Assembly (NCBI GenBank): GCA_965278995.1
Contig: OZ257136.1
Coordinates: forward strand, 3,472,001-3,536,000
DNA: 64,000 bases
Reading direction: 5' to 3'
Origin: JADJYF01 sp965278995
GTDB lineage: Bacteria > Pseudomonadota > Gammaproteobacteria > Ga0077536
A program made the position numbers and the translations under genes. Shown here piece after piece: positions 42,673 to 51,613 of the stretch. Below the pieces are notes generated by a model. It saw nothing but the letters and a program-made list of their open reading frames with translations. It did no database searches and was not told where the DNA came from. Numbering within the stretch: the stretch's first letter is position 1; each line of letters begins with the position of its first letter.

Positions 42673-43170
42673 GTGCCCACGGCCGGCGCGATTCTGGGCG
42701 ACCCGCAGCTGCACTTCGAGTTGAGCCAGCTCTACGCGCGTTACGCCAGTGCACTGGATGACGGCCCGCTTGACGCGTGGCCGCAGTTTTTTGCCGACGA
42801 GTGCCTGTATCTGATCCAGCCGCGCGACAATTTCGAGCTTGGTCTACCAGTTGCGATCATGCGCTGCGAAAGCCGCGCCATGCTCGAGGACCGTGTGACT
42901 GCGGTACAGGAGACCATGCTGTTCGAGCCGCGCTACCTGCGCCATCACATCACCGATATCTGGATAGTGGCCGCCACTACCGATCAACTCGAGGTTCGGG
43001 CAAATTTCTCCGTCATCGAAGTGTTGCCGGACGAGCTGCCGCGCATCGCCATGGCCGGCTGTTATCGCGATCGCCTGGCACGTGCGCCGGATGGCGACTG
43101 GCAATTTGTCGAGAAACTGTGTGTGTACGACTCGGTGCTGGTGCCGAATTCGATTGTCTATCCGGTGTGA
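42673..43170 (+). CDS. Aromatic ring-hydroxylating dioxygenase beta subunit
   Basis: A 165-aa SnoaL/NTF2-fold small subunit: LSQLYARYASALDDGPLDAWPQFFADECLYLIQPRDN at the N-terminus, RYLRHHITDIWIV centrally and the final EKLCVYDSVLVPNSIVYPV all match NagH-type beta subunits. The start is a GTG 1 bp after the alpha stop, so the subunits are translationally coupled for alpha3beta3 assembly. The operon converges with the zinc-ribbon subunit gene (11-bp gap) with no terminator visible. Confidence 0.88.
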   Translation: MPTAGAILGDPQLHFELSQLYARYASALDDGPLDAWPQFFADECLYLIQPRDNFELGLPVAIMRCESRAMLEDRVTAVQETMLFEPRYLRHHITDIWIVAATTDQLEVRANFSVIEVLPDELPRIAMAGCYRDRLARAPDGDWQFVEKLCVYDSVLVPNSIVYPV

Positions 43171-43181
43171 CCGCAACAGCC

Positions 43182-43466
43182 TCAGGCCGAGAATTTCCAC
43201 TCGCGAAATCCTGCTTCGTCACGTGGCACGATTTCAGTCGCCAGCACGGCGTAACAGCCCGGGCAGAAAGCCTGGCGTAAAACTATCTCGCGCGTTGTGT
43301 AATGACTGGGATGCGCGTGAACGCCTGGGCCGGCATCCATTGCCGGTCGTTCGCTCCGTAGCGCGGCGGAGTACGGCTCACTGCGGCTCTTGCCAACCAA
43401 TGCGGCACAGTGGCGGCAGCGCACTGTACCGTCGGCCTCGAGATTCAGGTTATCGTCGATTTCCAT
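43182..43466 (-). CDS. Zinc-ribbon protein, probable gamma-type subunit of an acetone/acetophenone-carboxylase-like enzyme
   Basis: A 94-aa protein with two CxxC pairs (C17/C20 in RCRHC, C68/C71 in CPGC) forming a likely zinc ribbon, and a C-terminus EIVPRDEAGFREWKF. Small zinc-binding subunits of this kind accompany HyuA/HyuB-type carboxylases (acetone carboxylase gamma, acetophenone carboxylase small subunits). The ATG at 43466 has GGGAG 6 nt away; a TTG at 43484 would add six residues. It lies 18 bp after the HyuB-type gene, completing a three-gene set. The function is inferred from context. Confidence 0.65.
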   Translation of the reverse strand: MEIDDNLNLEADGTVRCRHCAALVGKSRSEPYSAALRSERPAMDAGPGVHAHPSHYTTREIVLRQAFCPGCYAVLATEIVPRDEAGFREWKFSA

Positions 43467-43484
43467 GTCGGGCTCCCGGCTCAA

Positions 43485-45461
43485 TCAGACACTGTGCGCG
43501 TCGTGCGCGCGCGTGTGCCGAAGTTCGCGCCGGCGCACTTCCGTTGCTGCTGGCGCGACCGTGCCATCAGCCGCGAGCACAACACCGTAAATGTGCTCGG
43601 CACTGCGCGGCGACACGCGCAGGGTGGCAACATCCAGCGCCACCAGTCCGGGGTCACGCAGCAGCGGATCGCCATAACCACCGCCGCCCTGCCAGTGCGT
43701 GTAGTAGACGTCGTCCACAGCGAGATCGGTCTCGACGTGAGCTGGCAAGACGTCGTGGCTACCGATGATGTCGTCGAGACTGCCGGGGATGCGGCCGGCA
43801 GCGAACTGGCTACGAACATCGGTCGCGCGAACGAGTACGTCATAACTGTTGTTGGCCGGGTAGCCACCGCACAATCCATGGGCTAGCGGCAACGCCTTAC
43901 CCGGCGCCGAGACCACCAGATGCACGCTGCCGATAGCGGAGTCATGCGGGATGAAACAGCTCGACGCACCGAGGCCACCGCGGAATCGCCCCGGACCGCC
44001 GGAGTCGGTTTCCTCGCGTCGCCACAGATACAGCATCGGAAAGCTGAACTCGTTGATCTCGACGTCGGCAATGCGGCCCATCGGAATGCAGCTCTGCCCG
44101 CCGGTATCGACGCCGTCACTCGCGGTGCGTGCACCCAATCCGCCGGCCATCGGGTCGCACAGCATGGTGACGAATGGTCCACCGCGCTGGTCGACGCCAG
44201 CCAGCAGCGCGAGATCCCACGTCCCTTCGCACACCGACATCGCGCCGCGCTTGTGTACCGGATGCGTCACCAGCAGTTTGGCGATGCATTCGGAAACAGC
44301 ATTCATGGTCGCCCAGGCTGAGCCAACGGATGCCTTGCCGATGCCAGCGGGAAACGTGCAGTTATTGATCGTGCCTTTTTCGCTGATCACCTTGATGCAG
44401 CGATAGACACCGCCGGGCGCCCACGGGATGTCGTTACACAGCATGGTCAGCACGATAGGCATGATGCCGCCGCGCAGGCCAGCAAACGTACAGTTGATGA
44501 ACCCTTCGACCTGGGCATCGGTGCCGGTGAAATCGAAGATCAGGGTGTCGTCCTGCTTGGTCATGTTGAGGACTATCTTGTAGATGCCGTCATCGCCGGC
44601 ACGTGCACCGTCCTGATGCGCGACTGCGCCCCAGGTGCCATTGGGCAAGCTGAGCAGTTTGGCGCGGAGGCGTTTTTCGGTATCCGACATCATCCGCTTC
44701 ATGACCGCTTTGACGATATCCGGGCCGTATTTTGCGATCAGCGCAGTCAAGCGTTCCTGTGCGACGTTATTGGCACCGAGCTTGGCGCGCAGATCGAGCG
44801 CGATCAGTTTCGGCACTCGTGACCGCCGCAGATACATGTCCTCGATGTCGGTGCGCAGTTCGCCGTTTTCGATGATCTTCACCGGTGGAATGGGCGTCGA
44901 TTCCCAGAACACATCGCGACCCGCCACCGACCAGCTTCCCGGCGAGACGCCGCCAAGATCGACCTGATGACAGACCGCGCCGGTCCAGGCGAACAGCTTC
45001 CCGTCGTGGAACAGCGGTGCGAACAGGCTGACGTCATTCTGATGCAGCCCGCCACCCACCCACGGGTCGTTGCACAGGAACATGTCACCGGGTCGAATGC
45101 CGGGACGATCACTGCGATGTTCGAGGGTCCACTTCAGCGCCATGTCGAGCGAGGCGGCGAGCTGCGTGTTGTAGACGCCGACCAGGATCAGGTCGCCGGT
45201 CTCATCGGCAATCGCCGCGCAGAAGTCGTTGCAGTCCGTCACCACCACCGAGCCCGACATGCGCTTCAACGCTTCGCCCATATCGTCGGTGATTGCGGCC
45301 AGACGATGTCGCACGACTTCATAGGTGAGCGGGTCAACGGCGGCGATGGCATCGTCATCAACCGTATGGATGGCAATGTTCGAGGCCGCGGCACGAAGTT
45401 CCGCTGGACTACGTTCGACGAAATCAAAACGCTCGGAGCCGGAAACGTGGATCAATGCCAT
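43485..45461 (-). CDS. Hydantoinase B / acetone-carboxylase alpha-like subunit
   Basis: At 658 aa, the family core includes VDPLTYEVVRHRLAAITDDMGEALKRMSGSVVV, DMFLCNDPWVGGGLHQNDVSLFAPLF and GGVYRCIKVISEKGTINNCTFPAGIG. A roughly 40-residue N-terminal extension precedes it. In acetone and acetophenone carboxylases this subunit holds the metal site for ketone carboxylation; in N-methylhydantoinases it acts on cyclic amides. The ATG at 45461 follows GGGAG at 8 nt; the frame opens at 45977 inside hyuA. It is 13 bp after the HyuA-like gene. The zinc-ribbon gene downstream favours the carboxylase reading. Confidence 0.85.
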   Translation of the reverse strand: MALIHVSGSERFDFVERSPAELRAAASNIAIHTVDDDAIAAVDPLTYEVVRHRLAAITDDMGEALKRMSGSVVVTDCNDFCAAIADETGDLILVGVYNTQLAASLDMALKWTLEHRSDRPGIRPGDMFLCNDPWVGGGLHQNDVSLFAPLFHDGKLFAWTGAVCHQVDLGGVSPGSWSVAGRDVFWESTPIPPVKIIENGELRTDIEDMYLRRSRVPKLIALDLRAKLGANNVAQERLTALIAKYGPDIVKAVMKRMMSDTEKRLRAKLLSLPNGTWGAVAHQDGARAGDDGIYKIVLNMTKQDDTLIFDFTGTDAQVEGFINCTFAGLRGGIMPIVLTMLCNDIPWAPGGVYRCIKVISEKGTINNCTFPAGIGKASVGSAWATMNAVSECIAKLLVTHPVHKRGAMSVCEGTWDLALLAGVDQRGGPFVTMLCDPMAGGLGARTASDGVDTGGQSCIPMGRIADVEINEFSFPMLYLWRREETDSGGPGRFRGGLGASSCFIPHDSAIGSVHLVVSAPGKALPLAHGLCGGYPANNSYDVLVRATDVRSQFAAGRIPGSLDDIIGSHDVLPAHVETDLAVDDVYYTHWQGGGGYGDPLLRDPGLVALDVATLRVSPRSAEHIYGVVLAADGTVAPAATEVRRRELRHTRAHDAHSV

Positions 45462-45474
45462 GACGATTGCTCCC

Positions 45475-47577
45475 TCAGAAAGAGGCCGAGTAACGGATGA
45501 TGAGATTGCCGAGTTTATCGAGCGTCGCGCTGCAGCCGGCCGGCAGCGCAACTGTGGTCGTCGGCGCTTCGACGATGGCCGGACCCTGCAGAACGTCGCC
45601 AAGCCCGAGATCCCGATAGTCGTAGATGGCGGTCGACTCGAAACCGCGCCGCACGTCGAGAAACACCTGGCGCGTCGTGCGCGGTTGCGCCGCTGCGTCG
45701 CGGCGTTCGAACAGCGGCAGTTCCGGCCGTATCGGCAGACGACCGCGTGCGCGCATGCGGTAAGTGATGAACTGGATGCCCGCATCGCGAAATCCGGCAT
45801 CCTTGCCGTAGAGACTCGCATAGCGCGCCTCGAACGCCTGGCCGATACTGGCGATAGCGGATTCATCGAGCACACCGGCGGCGACCGGCGTGGTGACTTC
45901 GGCCAGTTGCATCGTATAGCGCACATCGACTTCACGTTCGAAGCTGACGCTGCTAAAGGCCAGGCCCTGCCGCTCAAGTTGCTCGGTCAATTCGCGCTCG
46001 AGTTCGGCATACAGCGCCTGCATCCGTGCCGGCGGTGCCGGAAAGTTCTCCGGCTGCGAGCGCTCGGCGGTCAGGACGATATCCGAGCTCGCCAGTCCGT
46101 AAGCCGAGAACACGGCTGCTGTCGAGCCGAGCGGAACCAGAACTTCAGCGACGCCGAGATCGGCGGCATAGCTCGCGCAATGCACCGGCCCGGCACCGCC
46201 GAAGGAATACAGCACGAAATCGCGCGGATCACGGCCGCTGTTCACGACCACTTTGCGCACGAGATCGGCGGCCTGCGCATTCTGAATGGCATAGATCGCT
46301 GCAGCAGCATCGGTCACGCTCATATCCAGCGGTTCGGCGATGTGCTTGCCGATGGCCGCGCGTGCCAGGTTCATCGAGAGTTGCTTTCGCCCGCCGAGAA
46401 AATAATCGCCGTTGAGAATTCCGAGAACGAGGTCGGCGTCGGTCAGCGTCGGCCGCACACCGCCTTCGCCATAACAGGCGGGGCCGGGATGCGCGCCGGC
46501 ACTGTTCGGACCGACCCGCAGATTACCGCCCTGATCCAACCAGGCGATGGCGCCGCCACCAGCACCGATGGTGTGGACGTCAACCATCGAACTCGAAATT
46601 GAATACTGATTGATGACGACAGTGGTCGTCGAAACGGGCTTGCCGTCGACCACCAGGCCGACGAGAAACGTGGTGCCGCCGATATCCGTTGAAATGATGT
46701 TGCGATGGCCGAGTACAGCCCCGAGATTGGTACAGCCGACGATGCCGCCGGTCAACACCGAGCCCAGCGTCGAGACCGCGTGCCGCGGCGCTTCGCGCGC
46801 ACCGACGCAACCACCTGAACCCTGCATCACCAGCAGCGACCCTTTCAAGCCACGCGCGCGCAGTTCGTCTTCCAGCGGATAGAGATAGCTGCGCAGGCGC
46901 GGCGCGATCTGCGTGTTGACGATGGTGGTCGCGCTCCGCGAAAACTCGCGGATGCGTGGACTGACCTCGGAAGACAGCGCCACGTAGAGATCGGGTGCAA
47001 TCTCCGCAATCAGCTCGCGTACGCGGCGCTCGTGTACCGGATTGTGGAACGACCACAGAAATGAGACCGCAATTGCCTCCACCCCTTCGGCAATCAATGC
47101 GTGCGTTGCTGCGCACACGCCGACTTCGTCGAGACGAACGATGATGGCGCCTTTGTAGTCGATGCGCTCGTCAATCTCCCGGATCAGCTGTCGCGGCACC
47201 AGCGGTTTCGGCTTGTTGGTCCCGGCCATGTTCTGGATCTCTTCGGTATCCAGACCGGCATAGCGGCCCTCAACATTCATGATGGCGATGGAATCAGCAT
47301 GACCGCGCGTGGTCAGGAATCCGACTTTGCAGACGTCACCGGTAACCAGCGCGTTCAGCGTCGAGGTCGTGCCATGCACGATGTAACTGGTCTCGGCCAG
47401 GAGGGCCCGCGACTCGATGCCGATGACGGACGCGAGTTCGTCGATGACGTTCAGAAAGCCGCGCGAGAAATCAGGCGGCGTGGAGGGTGTTTTGGCGGCG
47501 AACAGCCGGCCGCTGTCGTCGGCCGCGAAGCCATCAGTGAACGTGCCACCGGTATCCACCCCCATCACATACGCCAT
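45475..47577 (-). CDS. Hydantoinase A / acetone-carboxylase beta-like ATPase subunit
   Basis: A 700-aa ASKHA-fold ATPase: VDTGGTFTDGF is the first phosphate loop and VHGTTSTLNALV the second. STDIGGTTFLVGLVVDG and GAGGGAIAWLDQGGNLRVGP follow. It phosphorylates or activates the substrate for the HyuB partner. It is a stand-alone paralogue of the N-terminal half of the fused protein at 25.7-29.6 kb. A strong GGGGAGGCGGAG site precedes the ATG. Within the MarR-controlled operon it follows the UROD/MetE-like gene by 70 bp. Confidence 0.87.
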   Translation of the reverse strand: MAYVMGVDTGGTFTDGFAADDSGRLFAAKTPSTPPDFSRGFLNVIDELASVIGIESRALLAETSYIVHGTTSTLNALVTGDVCKVGFLTTRGHADSIAIMNVEGRYAGLDTEEIQNMAGTNKPKPLVPRQLIREIDERIDYKGAIIVRLDEVGVCAATHALIAEGVEAIAVSFLWSFHNPVHERRVRELIAEIAPDLYVALSSEVSPRIREFSRSATTIVNTQIAPRLRSYLYPLEDELRARGLKGSLLVMQGSGGCVGAREAPRHAVSTLGSVLTGGIVGCTNLGAVLGHRNIISTDIGGTTFLVGLVVDGKPVSTTTVVINQYSISSSMVDVHTIGAGGGAIAWLDQGGNLRVGPNSAGAHPGPACYGEGGVRPTLTDADLVLGILNGDYFLGGRKQLSMNLARAAIGKHIAEPLDMSVTDAAAAIYAIQNAQAADLVRKVVVNSGRDPRDFVLYSFGGAGPVHCASYAADLGVAEVLVPLGSTAAVFSAYGLASSDIVLTAERSQPENFPAPPARMQALYAELERELTEQLERQGLAFSSVSFEREVDVRYTMQLAEVTTPVAAGVLDESAIASIGQAFEARYASLYGKDAGFRDAGIQFITYRMRARGRLPIRPELPLFERRDAAAQPRTTRQVFLDVRRGFESTAIYDYRDLGLGDVLQGPAIVEAPTTTVALPAGCSATLDKLGNLIIRYSASF

Positions 47578-47647
47578 CTCCGCCTCCCCTGTGGCACGAC
47601 CGCCAGGGTGCGGTCGAGATTTCGTTCGCCGCGTCGCTTACGCCGGA

Positions 47648-48709
47648 TCAGGCCTCGCTGCCTGCAGCAATGGCCAGCGCGTCGACGTGGTCCTGGATGA
47701 CCCCATTCAATTGCACATCGGACAAACGACCGAAGCCGCAATAAGCACTGATGCCGAAATCCGGCCAGTGGCGCCGCGCCAGCGCAAGCCGCGCAGCAAA
47801 GTCCGGCATGTTGTGAATGAGACCGAGATAGATGCGCGCGCCTTGCGGTTCGAGCGCAGCCAGTGGCGCGTAGTAGTTGTCGTCCGGCGAGGGCGCTGCC
47901 GGCACATGCAACCAGTCGACGCGTCGTCCGGAAGCGCTGATCATCGCGTTACCGAGTGCTACGGCTGGCGCCAGATCGTCCGACTCGATGCGCGGCCAAT
48001 GACCAAAAGTGCCGAAGCACAGGTGATAACCGAGTTGCACAGCCGTCGGCAGCTGCGGCGCGAGCTCGCGGATCTGATCGAGATTGCGTTCGATGGCGCC
48101 GTCCGCCGGCAGAAATGGAAAATGCCGGTACACATCGCCGAGTTCCCACACAGCTTCGTACTGGATAGCAAGTTCTTCGTGCGGAATGTGTTCGAGCATC
48201 GCGTCGACTTCAGCCCGCAACGCTGCGGTATAGCCCGGCCGTACTTTGTGTACGTCCGCAGGATCGACCCAGTTCATGTGCGATACCGCGCTGACCGGCA
48301 ACGGCATGCCGACCTGAAAGCGCAGCGCTGATGGAATTCGACCCTCGCGCTTCAACGCACGAAACGCAGCGTACGAGGCGATGGCATCCTGTGCATAGCC
48401 GAGCCGCAGGCCAGGTTCGCCGAAGCGTACGGCGCTGATGCCTGGTTTGACACGGAACTTCCAGATGTCCTCGATGCCGTGCGGAATGAGCCGCTCGATG
48501 CCGTCGTCCGGTCGAGGACGCTGCACGGTCTCGATATCCTGGTGGCCGTTGAACACGCGAAAATGCAGACGCGTGACCCAGTAGCGGCGATCACCGGTCT
48601 CACCGTCGGGCAGTGCCGCGAGATGGGTGCCGAAAGCCTGTGCGCAGCGGGTCATGACACCCTCGGCCGTGGGCAGCGGTACGCTGCCGACCAATAGCAG
48701 ATCAGTCAT
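47648..48709 (-). CDS. Uncharacterised UROD/MetE-like TIM-barrel protein
   Basis: A 353-aa protein of the methionine synthase II / uroporphyrinogen decarboxylase-like superfamily by pattern: TDLLLVGSVPLP at the first strand, HLAALPDGETGDRRYWVTRLHFRV, MPLPVSAVSHMNWVDPADV, ELAIQYEAVWELGDVYRHF, VQLGYHLCFGTFGHWPR and FGISAYCGFGR near the end. His, Asp, Glu and Cys at barrel ends could bind zinc, as in MetE, or a corrin or cofactor. Homologues in catabolic clusters are mostly unannotated. Its place inside this operon suggests a methyl-transfer, demethylation or decarboxylation step. That is inference; the family call itself is moderate. Confidence 0.5.
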   Translation of the reverse strand: MTDLLLVGSVPLPTAEGVMTRCAQAFGTHLAALPDGETGDRRYWVTRLHFRVFNGHQDIETVQRPRPDDGIERLIPHGIEDIWKFRVKPGISAVRFGEPGLRLGYAQDAIASYAAFRALKREGRIPSALRFQVGMPLPVSAVSHMNWVDPADVHKVRPGYTAALRAEVDAMLEHIPHEELAIQYEAVWELGDVYRHFPFLPADGAIERNLDQIRELAPQLPTAVQLGYHLCFGTFGHWPRIESDDLAPAVALGNAMISASGRRVDWLHVPAAPSPDDNYYAPLAALEPQGARIYLGLIHNMPDFAARLALARRHWPDFGISAYCGFGRLSDVQLNGVIQDHVDALAIAAGSEA

Positions 48710-48743
48710 CGTTCATGCTCTCGCCGTGGATACTCATCGGGAC

Positions 48744-50231
48744 TCAATCGAGTCGTACGTGCACGTTCTTGGTCTGCGTATAAGAGAGCAGCTCTGATAA
48801 TCCTTCTTCGCGGCCCATTCCGGATTTCTTGTAGCCGCCAAATTCGGCGCCGAGAAAATGTGCGCTCATGTGATTAACCCACACGTAACCTGACTCGATG
48901 CGCGCGGCGAGGCGATGCGCGCGTGCCAAATCGCGCGTCCAGATCGACGCCGTCAGGCCATAGTCGAGTGCGTTGATGTGCGACAGCAGTGTGTCTTCGT
49001 CGTCCCACGGCATGACGGTCAGCACCGGACCGAATACTTCCTCGCGGAACAGGCGCATATCGGGGGTGACGTCGGCAAACACGGTCGGTTCGACGAACCA
49101 ACCGCGCGCCAGCGCCTTGTCTGCGGGTCGTCCACCGCCACAGATCAGGCGTGCACCGGCTGCCCGTGCACAGTCGATGAACGCCATGACTTTGTTGAAC
49201 TGTGCTTCGGAAATCAGGCAGCCCATGGTCGTCGCCATGTCGGTCGGGTCGCCGCAACGATGCTGCGTCGGGATGCGTTCGGCAATTCCGGCGCAGACTT
49301 CGTCGAACACGGAACGATGCACGAAACAGCGTGTGGTCGAACCGCAGGATTGCCCGGCCCAGGTAAAATTCATGCCACCGACTGCACCGGCGATCGCTTT
49401 GGGAAGATCCGCATCGGGGCAGATGACGAGTGGGTTCTTGCCGCCCAGTTCCAACGTTACCGGCATCACTTTCTCGGCGGCTGTCTTGAGGATCGCGATG
49501 CCGGTCGGTACCGAACCAATCAAAGCAACTTTGCGCACCAACGGATGCGCAACCAGCGCTTCGCCGCATTCGCGATCGCCGGTGAGAATGTTGACCACGC
49601 CCGGCGGCAGTGTTTCCGCCACCATTTCGGCCAGGCGATAAGCTGACAATGGGGCCTGCGCCGGTGCTTTCATGACAACCGTGTTGCCAGCCGCTATCGG
49701 CGGTGCGAGTTTGCCGGCGAGAAACATCAGGGGATGATTGTAGGCAACGATACGGGCGACAACACCTAACGGCTCACGCACTGAGTAATTCAGTACATCC
49801 GGACCCATCGGCAATGTCTCGCCTTTCATTTCGTGAACTAGGCCGGCGAAATAATCGATCTGGGCAGCGGCAATGACGGCATCGCGGGTCATCTCACGGA
49901 CCGGATTGCCGCAGTTGATGGCGTCGATCATGGCGAATTCGTTCGCCGCGGCACGCACCCGGGCCGCCAATGCGCGCATGGCCGCGGCACGTTCCATCGG
50001 CGAAACGCGCTTCCACTCCTGGAACCCGCGCTGAGCGGCCTGTACCGCTGCATCGACGTCGACTTTGTCGGCAACGGAGGCCTGGCCCAGCACATCCTGA
50101 TTGGCCGGATTGAAGGTAGGCGCGAAACCGCCATGCGGGACGTGCCACGCGTTGCCGTAAAACAGCTCGCGACGGGTCGGCAATACGCCGTAGTGCTGCG
50201 CCGCACCGCCCTTATCACTGATTGTGCTCAT
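48744..50231 (-). CDS. Aldehyde dehydrogenase (NAD(P)+-dependent)
   Basis: A 495-aa ALDH superfamily enzyme. It has YNHPLMFLAGKLAPPIAAGNTVVMKAP for coenzyme binding, the catalytic Glu in VTLELGGKNPLV, the nucleophilic Cys in FTWAGQSCGSTTRCFV, and EEVFGPVLTVMPW and FGGYKKSGMGREEGL near the end. It resembles betaine-aldehyde and aromatic-aldehyde dehydrogenases and would oxidise an aldehyde intermediate to an acid. The ATG at 50231 lies 2 bp after the SDR stop, so translation is coupled; the frame opens at 50357 within the SDR gene without support. Confidence 0.93.
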   Translation of the reverse strand: MSTISDKGGAAQHYGVLPTRRELFYGNAWHVPHGGFAPTFNPANQDVLGQASVADKVDVDAAVQAAQRGFQEWKRVSPMERAAAMRALAARVRAAANEFAMIDAINCGNPVREMTRDAVIAAAQIDYFAGLVHEMKGETLPMGPDVLNYSVREPLGVVARIVAYNHPLMFLAGKLAPPIAAGNTVVMKAPAQAPLSAYRLAEMVAETLPPGVVNILTGDRECGEALVAHPLVRKVALIGSVPTGIAILKTAAEKVMPVTLELGGKNPLVICPDADLPKAIAGAVGGMNFTWAGQSCGSTTRCFVHRSVFDEVCAGIAERIPTQHRCGDPTDMATTMGCLISEAQFNKVMAFIDCARAAGARLICGGGRPADKALARGWFVEPTVFADVTPDMRLFREEVFGPVLTVMPWDDEDTLLSHINALDYGLTASIWTRDLARAHRLAARIESGYVWVNHMSAHFLGAEFGGYKKSGMGREEGLSELLSYTQTKNVHVRLD

Positions 50232-50233
50232 GG

Positions 50234-51001
50234 CTAGATGAACGTCAGGCCGCCATCGACGGTCAGCGTCTGACCGGTCATGAATGCACTTGCTTCGCCA
50301 GACAGGAACAGCACCGTGCCAATCAGATCGGTCGGCGTCTGTTCGCGCGAGACGCACCGCATCGAAATCATCGCCTGCTTCTGCGCAGGCGTGACCGTCT
50401 CACGTGCGATTTCCGTATCGACTGCGCCGGGCAGAATCGTATTGACAGTGACGCCATGCGGCCCAAGTTCACGGGCCAGACTGCGCGACATGCCGACCAG
50501 CGCCGATTTCGACGTGATGTAGTGCAGATAATTCGGCCGCCCCATGGTCACAGCTGCCGAACCCATGTTGATGATGCGTCCGTAACCTTGCTGCTTCATG
50601 GCTGGCGCCACCGCCCGCGCCATCAGGAATGGCCCAGTGATATTGACGCGCAGCACTTCTTCCCATTCATCCAGCGGGATATCGGTGAACGGGCGCATTT
50701 TGATGGTCGAAAAAATACCGGCGTTGTTGACCAGAATATCGAGCCGACCGAATTCCGCGAGCGTAGCGGCAACCGCTGCTTCAGCCGACTCGGCGCTTGC
50801 GACGTCAGTCACGCAGGCCACCGCTCGGCCGCCGACGGCGCGGATTTCGGCAGCAACACGTTCGGCGTTCTCGCGATGACGTTCGGCGATGACAACGCCG
50901 GCACCGGCCTCGGCATAAGCCAGGGCGTAGGCGCGGCCGATACCCTGACCACCGCCGGTTATCATGGCCACGCGGCTGCTCAAATCGAACATTGTGTGCA
51001 T
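50234..51001 (-). CDS. Short-chain dehydrogenase/reductase
   Basis: A 255-aa classical SDR. The cofactor motif is TGGGQGIGRA, then NNAG, and the catalytic Ser/Tyr-x3-Lys region appears as MGSAAVTMGRPNYLHYITSKSAL. The C-terminus LTVDGGLTFI is typical. It would oxidise an alcohol to the carbonyl used by the ALDH, or act on a cis-diol. The ATG at 51001 follows GGGGAG; a TTG at 51022 would add seven residues. It is 17 bp after marR. Confidence 0.92.
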   Translation of the reverse strand: MHTMFDLSSRVAMITGGGQGIGRAYALAYAEAGAGVVIAERHRENAERVAAEIRAVGGRAVACVTDVASAESAEAAVAATLAEFGRLDILVNNAGIFSTIKMRPFTDIPLDEWEEVLRVNITGPFLMARAVAPAMKQQGYGRIINMGSAAVTMGRPNYLHYITSKSALVGMSRSLARELGPHGVTVNTILPGAVDTEIARETVTPAQKQAMISMRCVSREQTPTDLIGTVLFLSGEASAFMTGQTLTVDGGLTFI

Positions 51002-51018
51002 TTCGTTGCTCCCCTCGT

Positions 51019-51561
51019 TCAATCGCGCGGTTTGCGCGGTTTACCGGCAGCGCGCCGTGGTGTCTCCTCATACAACGCAGCGTCGCGCGCCAGTTGCCGT
51101 TGCAGCAGGTTGGTCTGGATCCGCGCCAGTGTTTTCTTGAGTGCCGCTATTTCTTGCGAGCTGAGTCCTTCCAGCGCTGCTTCGTTGACGGCGGTGGCAT
51201 ACGGCAGTAGAGGCGCACGGAGCGCTCGTCCGGCCCGCGTCAGATGAACATGCACCTTGCGCCGGTCAGCTGTGGAACGGCGACGCTCGATCAGGCCCTG
51301 CTGCTCCATCTTGTGCAGTTGTTGTACGGTGGTCGGCTCCATGGCGCCGACTCGGCGACTCAGCTCGCGCTGGGTCAGGCCGTCTTCTTCCCATAGCGTC
51401 CGCAGGAAAAACCACATACCGACCGTCACATGATGCCGGGCGAGATGCGCCTGCAGATCCTGAGCGAATGCACGATGCGTGAAACGAATCGCCGCACCAA
51501 CGCTTGCCGCCAACGGAAACGCCGGGTCTTCACTTGGTGTGTCGCGCATCGCCAGAGCCAT
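51019..51561 (-). CDS. MarR-family transcriptional regulator
   Basis: A 180-aa MarR winged helix: VTVGMWFFLRTLWEEDGLTQRELSRRVGAMEPTTVQQLHKMEQQGLIERRRSTADRRKVHVHLT covers the recognition helix and wing. MarR proteins usually repress catabolic operons and release DNA on binding an aromatic ligand. It is the first gene of its operon and is preceded, 53 bp upstream, by operator B, giving autoregulation. The ATG at 51561 has GGAG close by; ATGs at 51588 and 51546 are alternatives. The twin operator at 41330 predicts it also controls the Rieske operon. Confidence 0.92.
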   Translation of the reverse strand: MALAMRDTPSEDPAFPLAASVGAAIRFTHRAFAQDLQAHLARHHVTVGMWFFLRTLWEEDGLTQRELSRRVGAMEPTTVQQLHKMEQQGLIERRRSTADRRKVHVHLTRAGRALRAPLLPYATAVNEAALEGLSSQEIAALKKTLARIQTNLLQRQLARDAALYEETPRRAAGKPRKPRD

Positions 51562-51613
51562 CGCACTCCACTCGCCAGTTACGCCCATTTCGAGCGAGCC
51601 GAGCTTATGCTAT

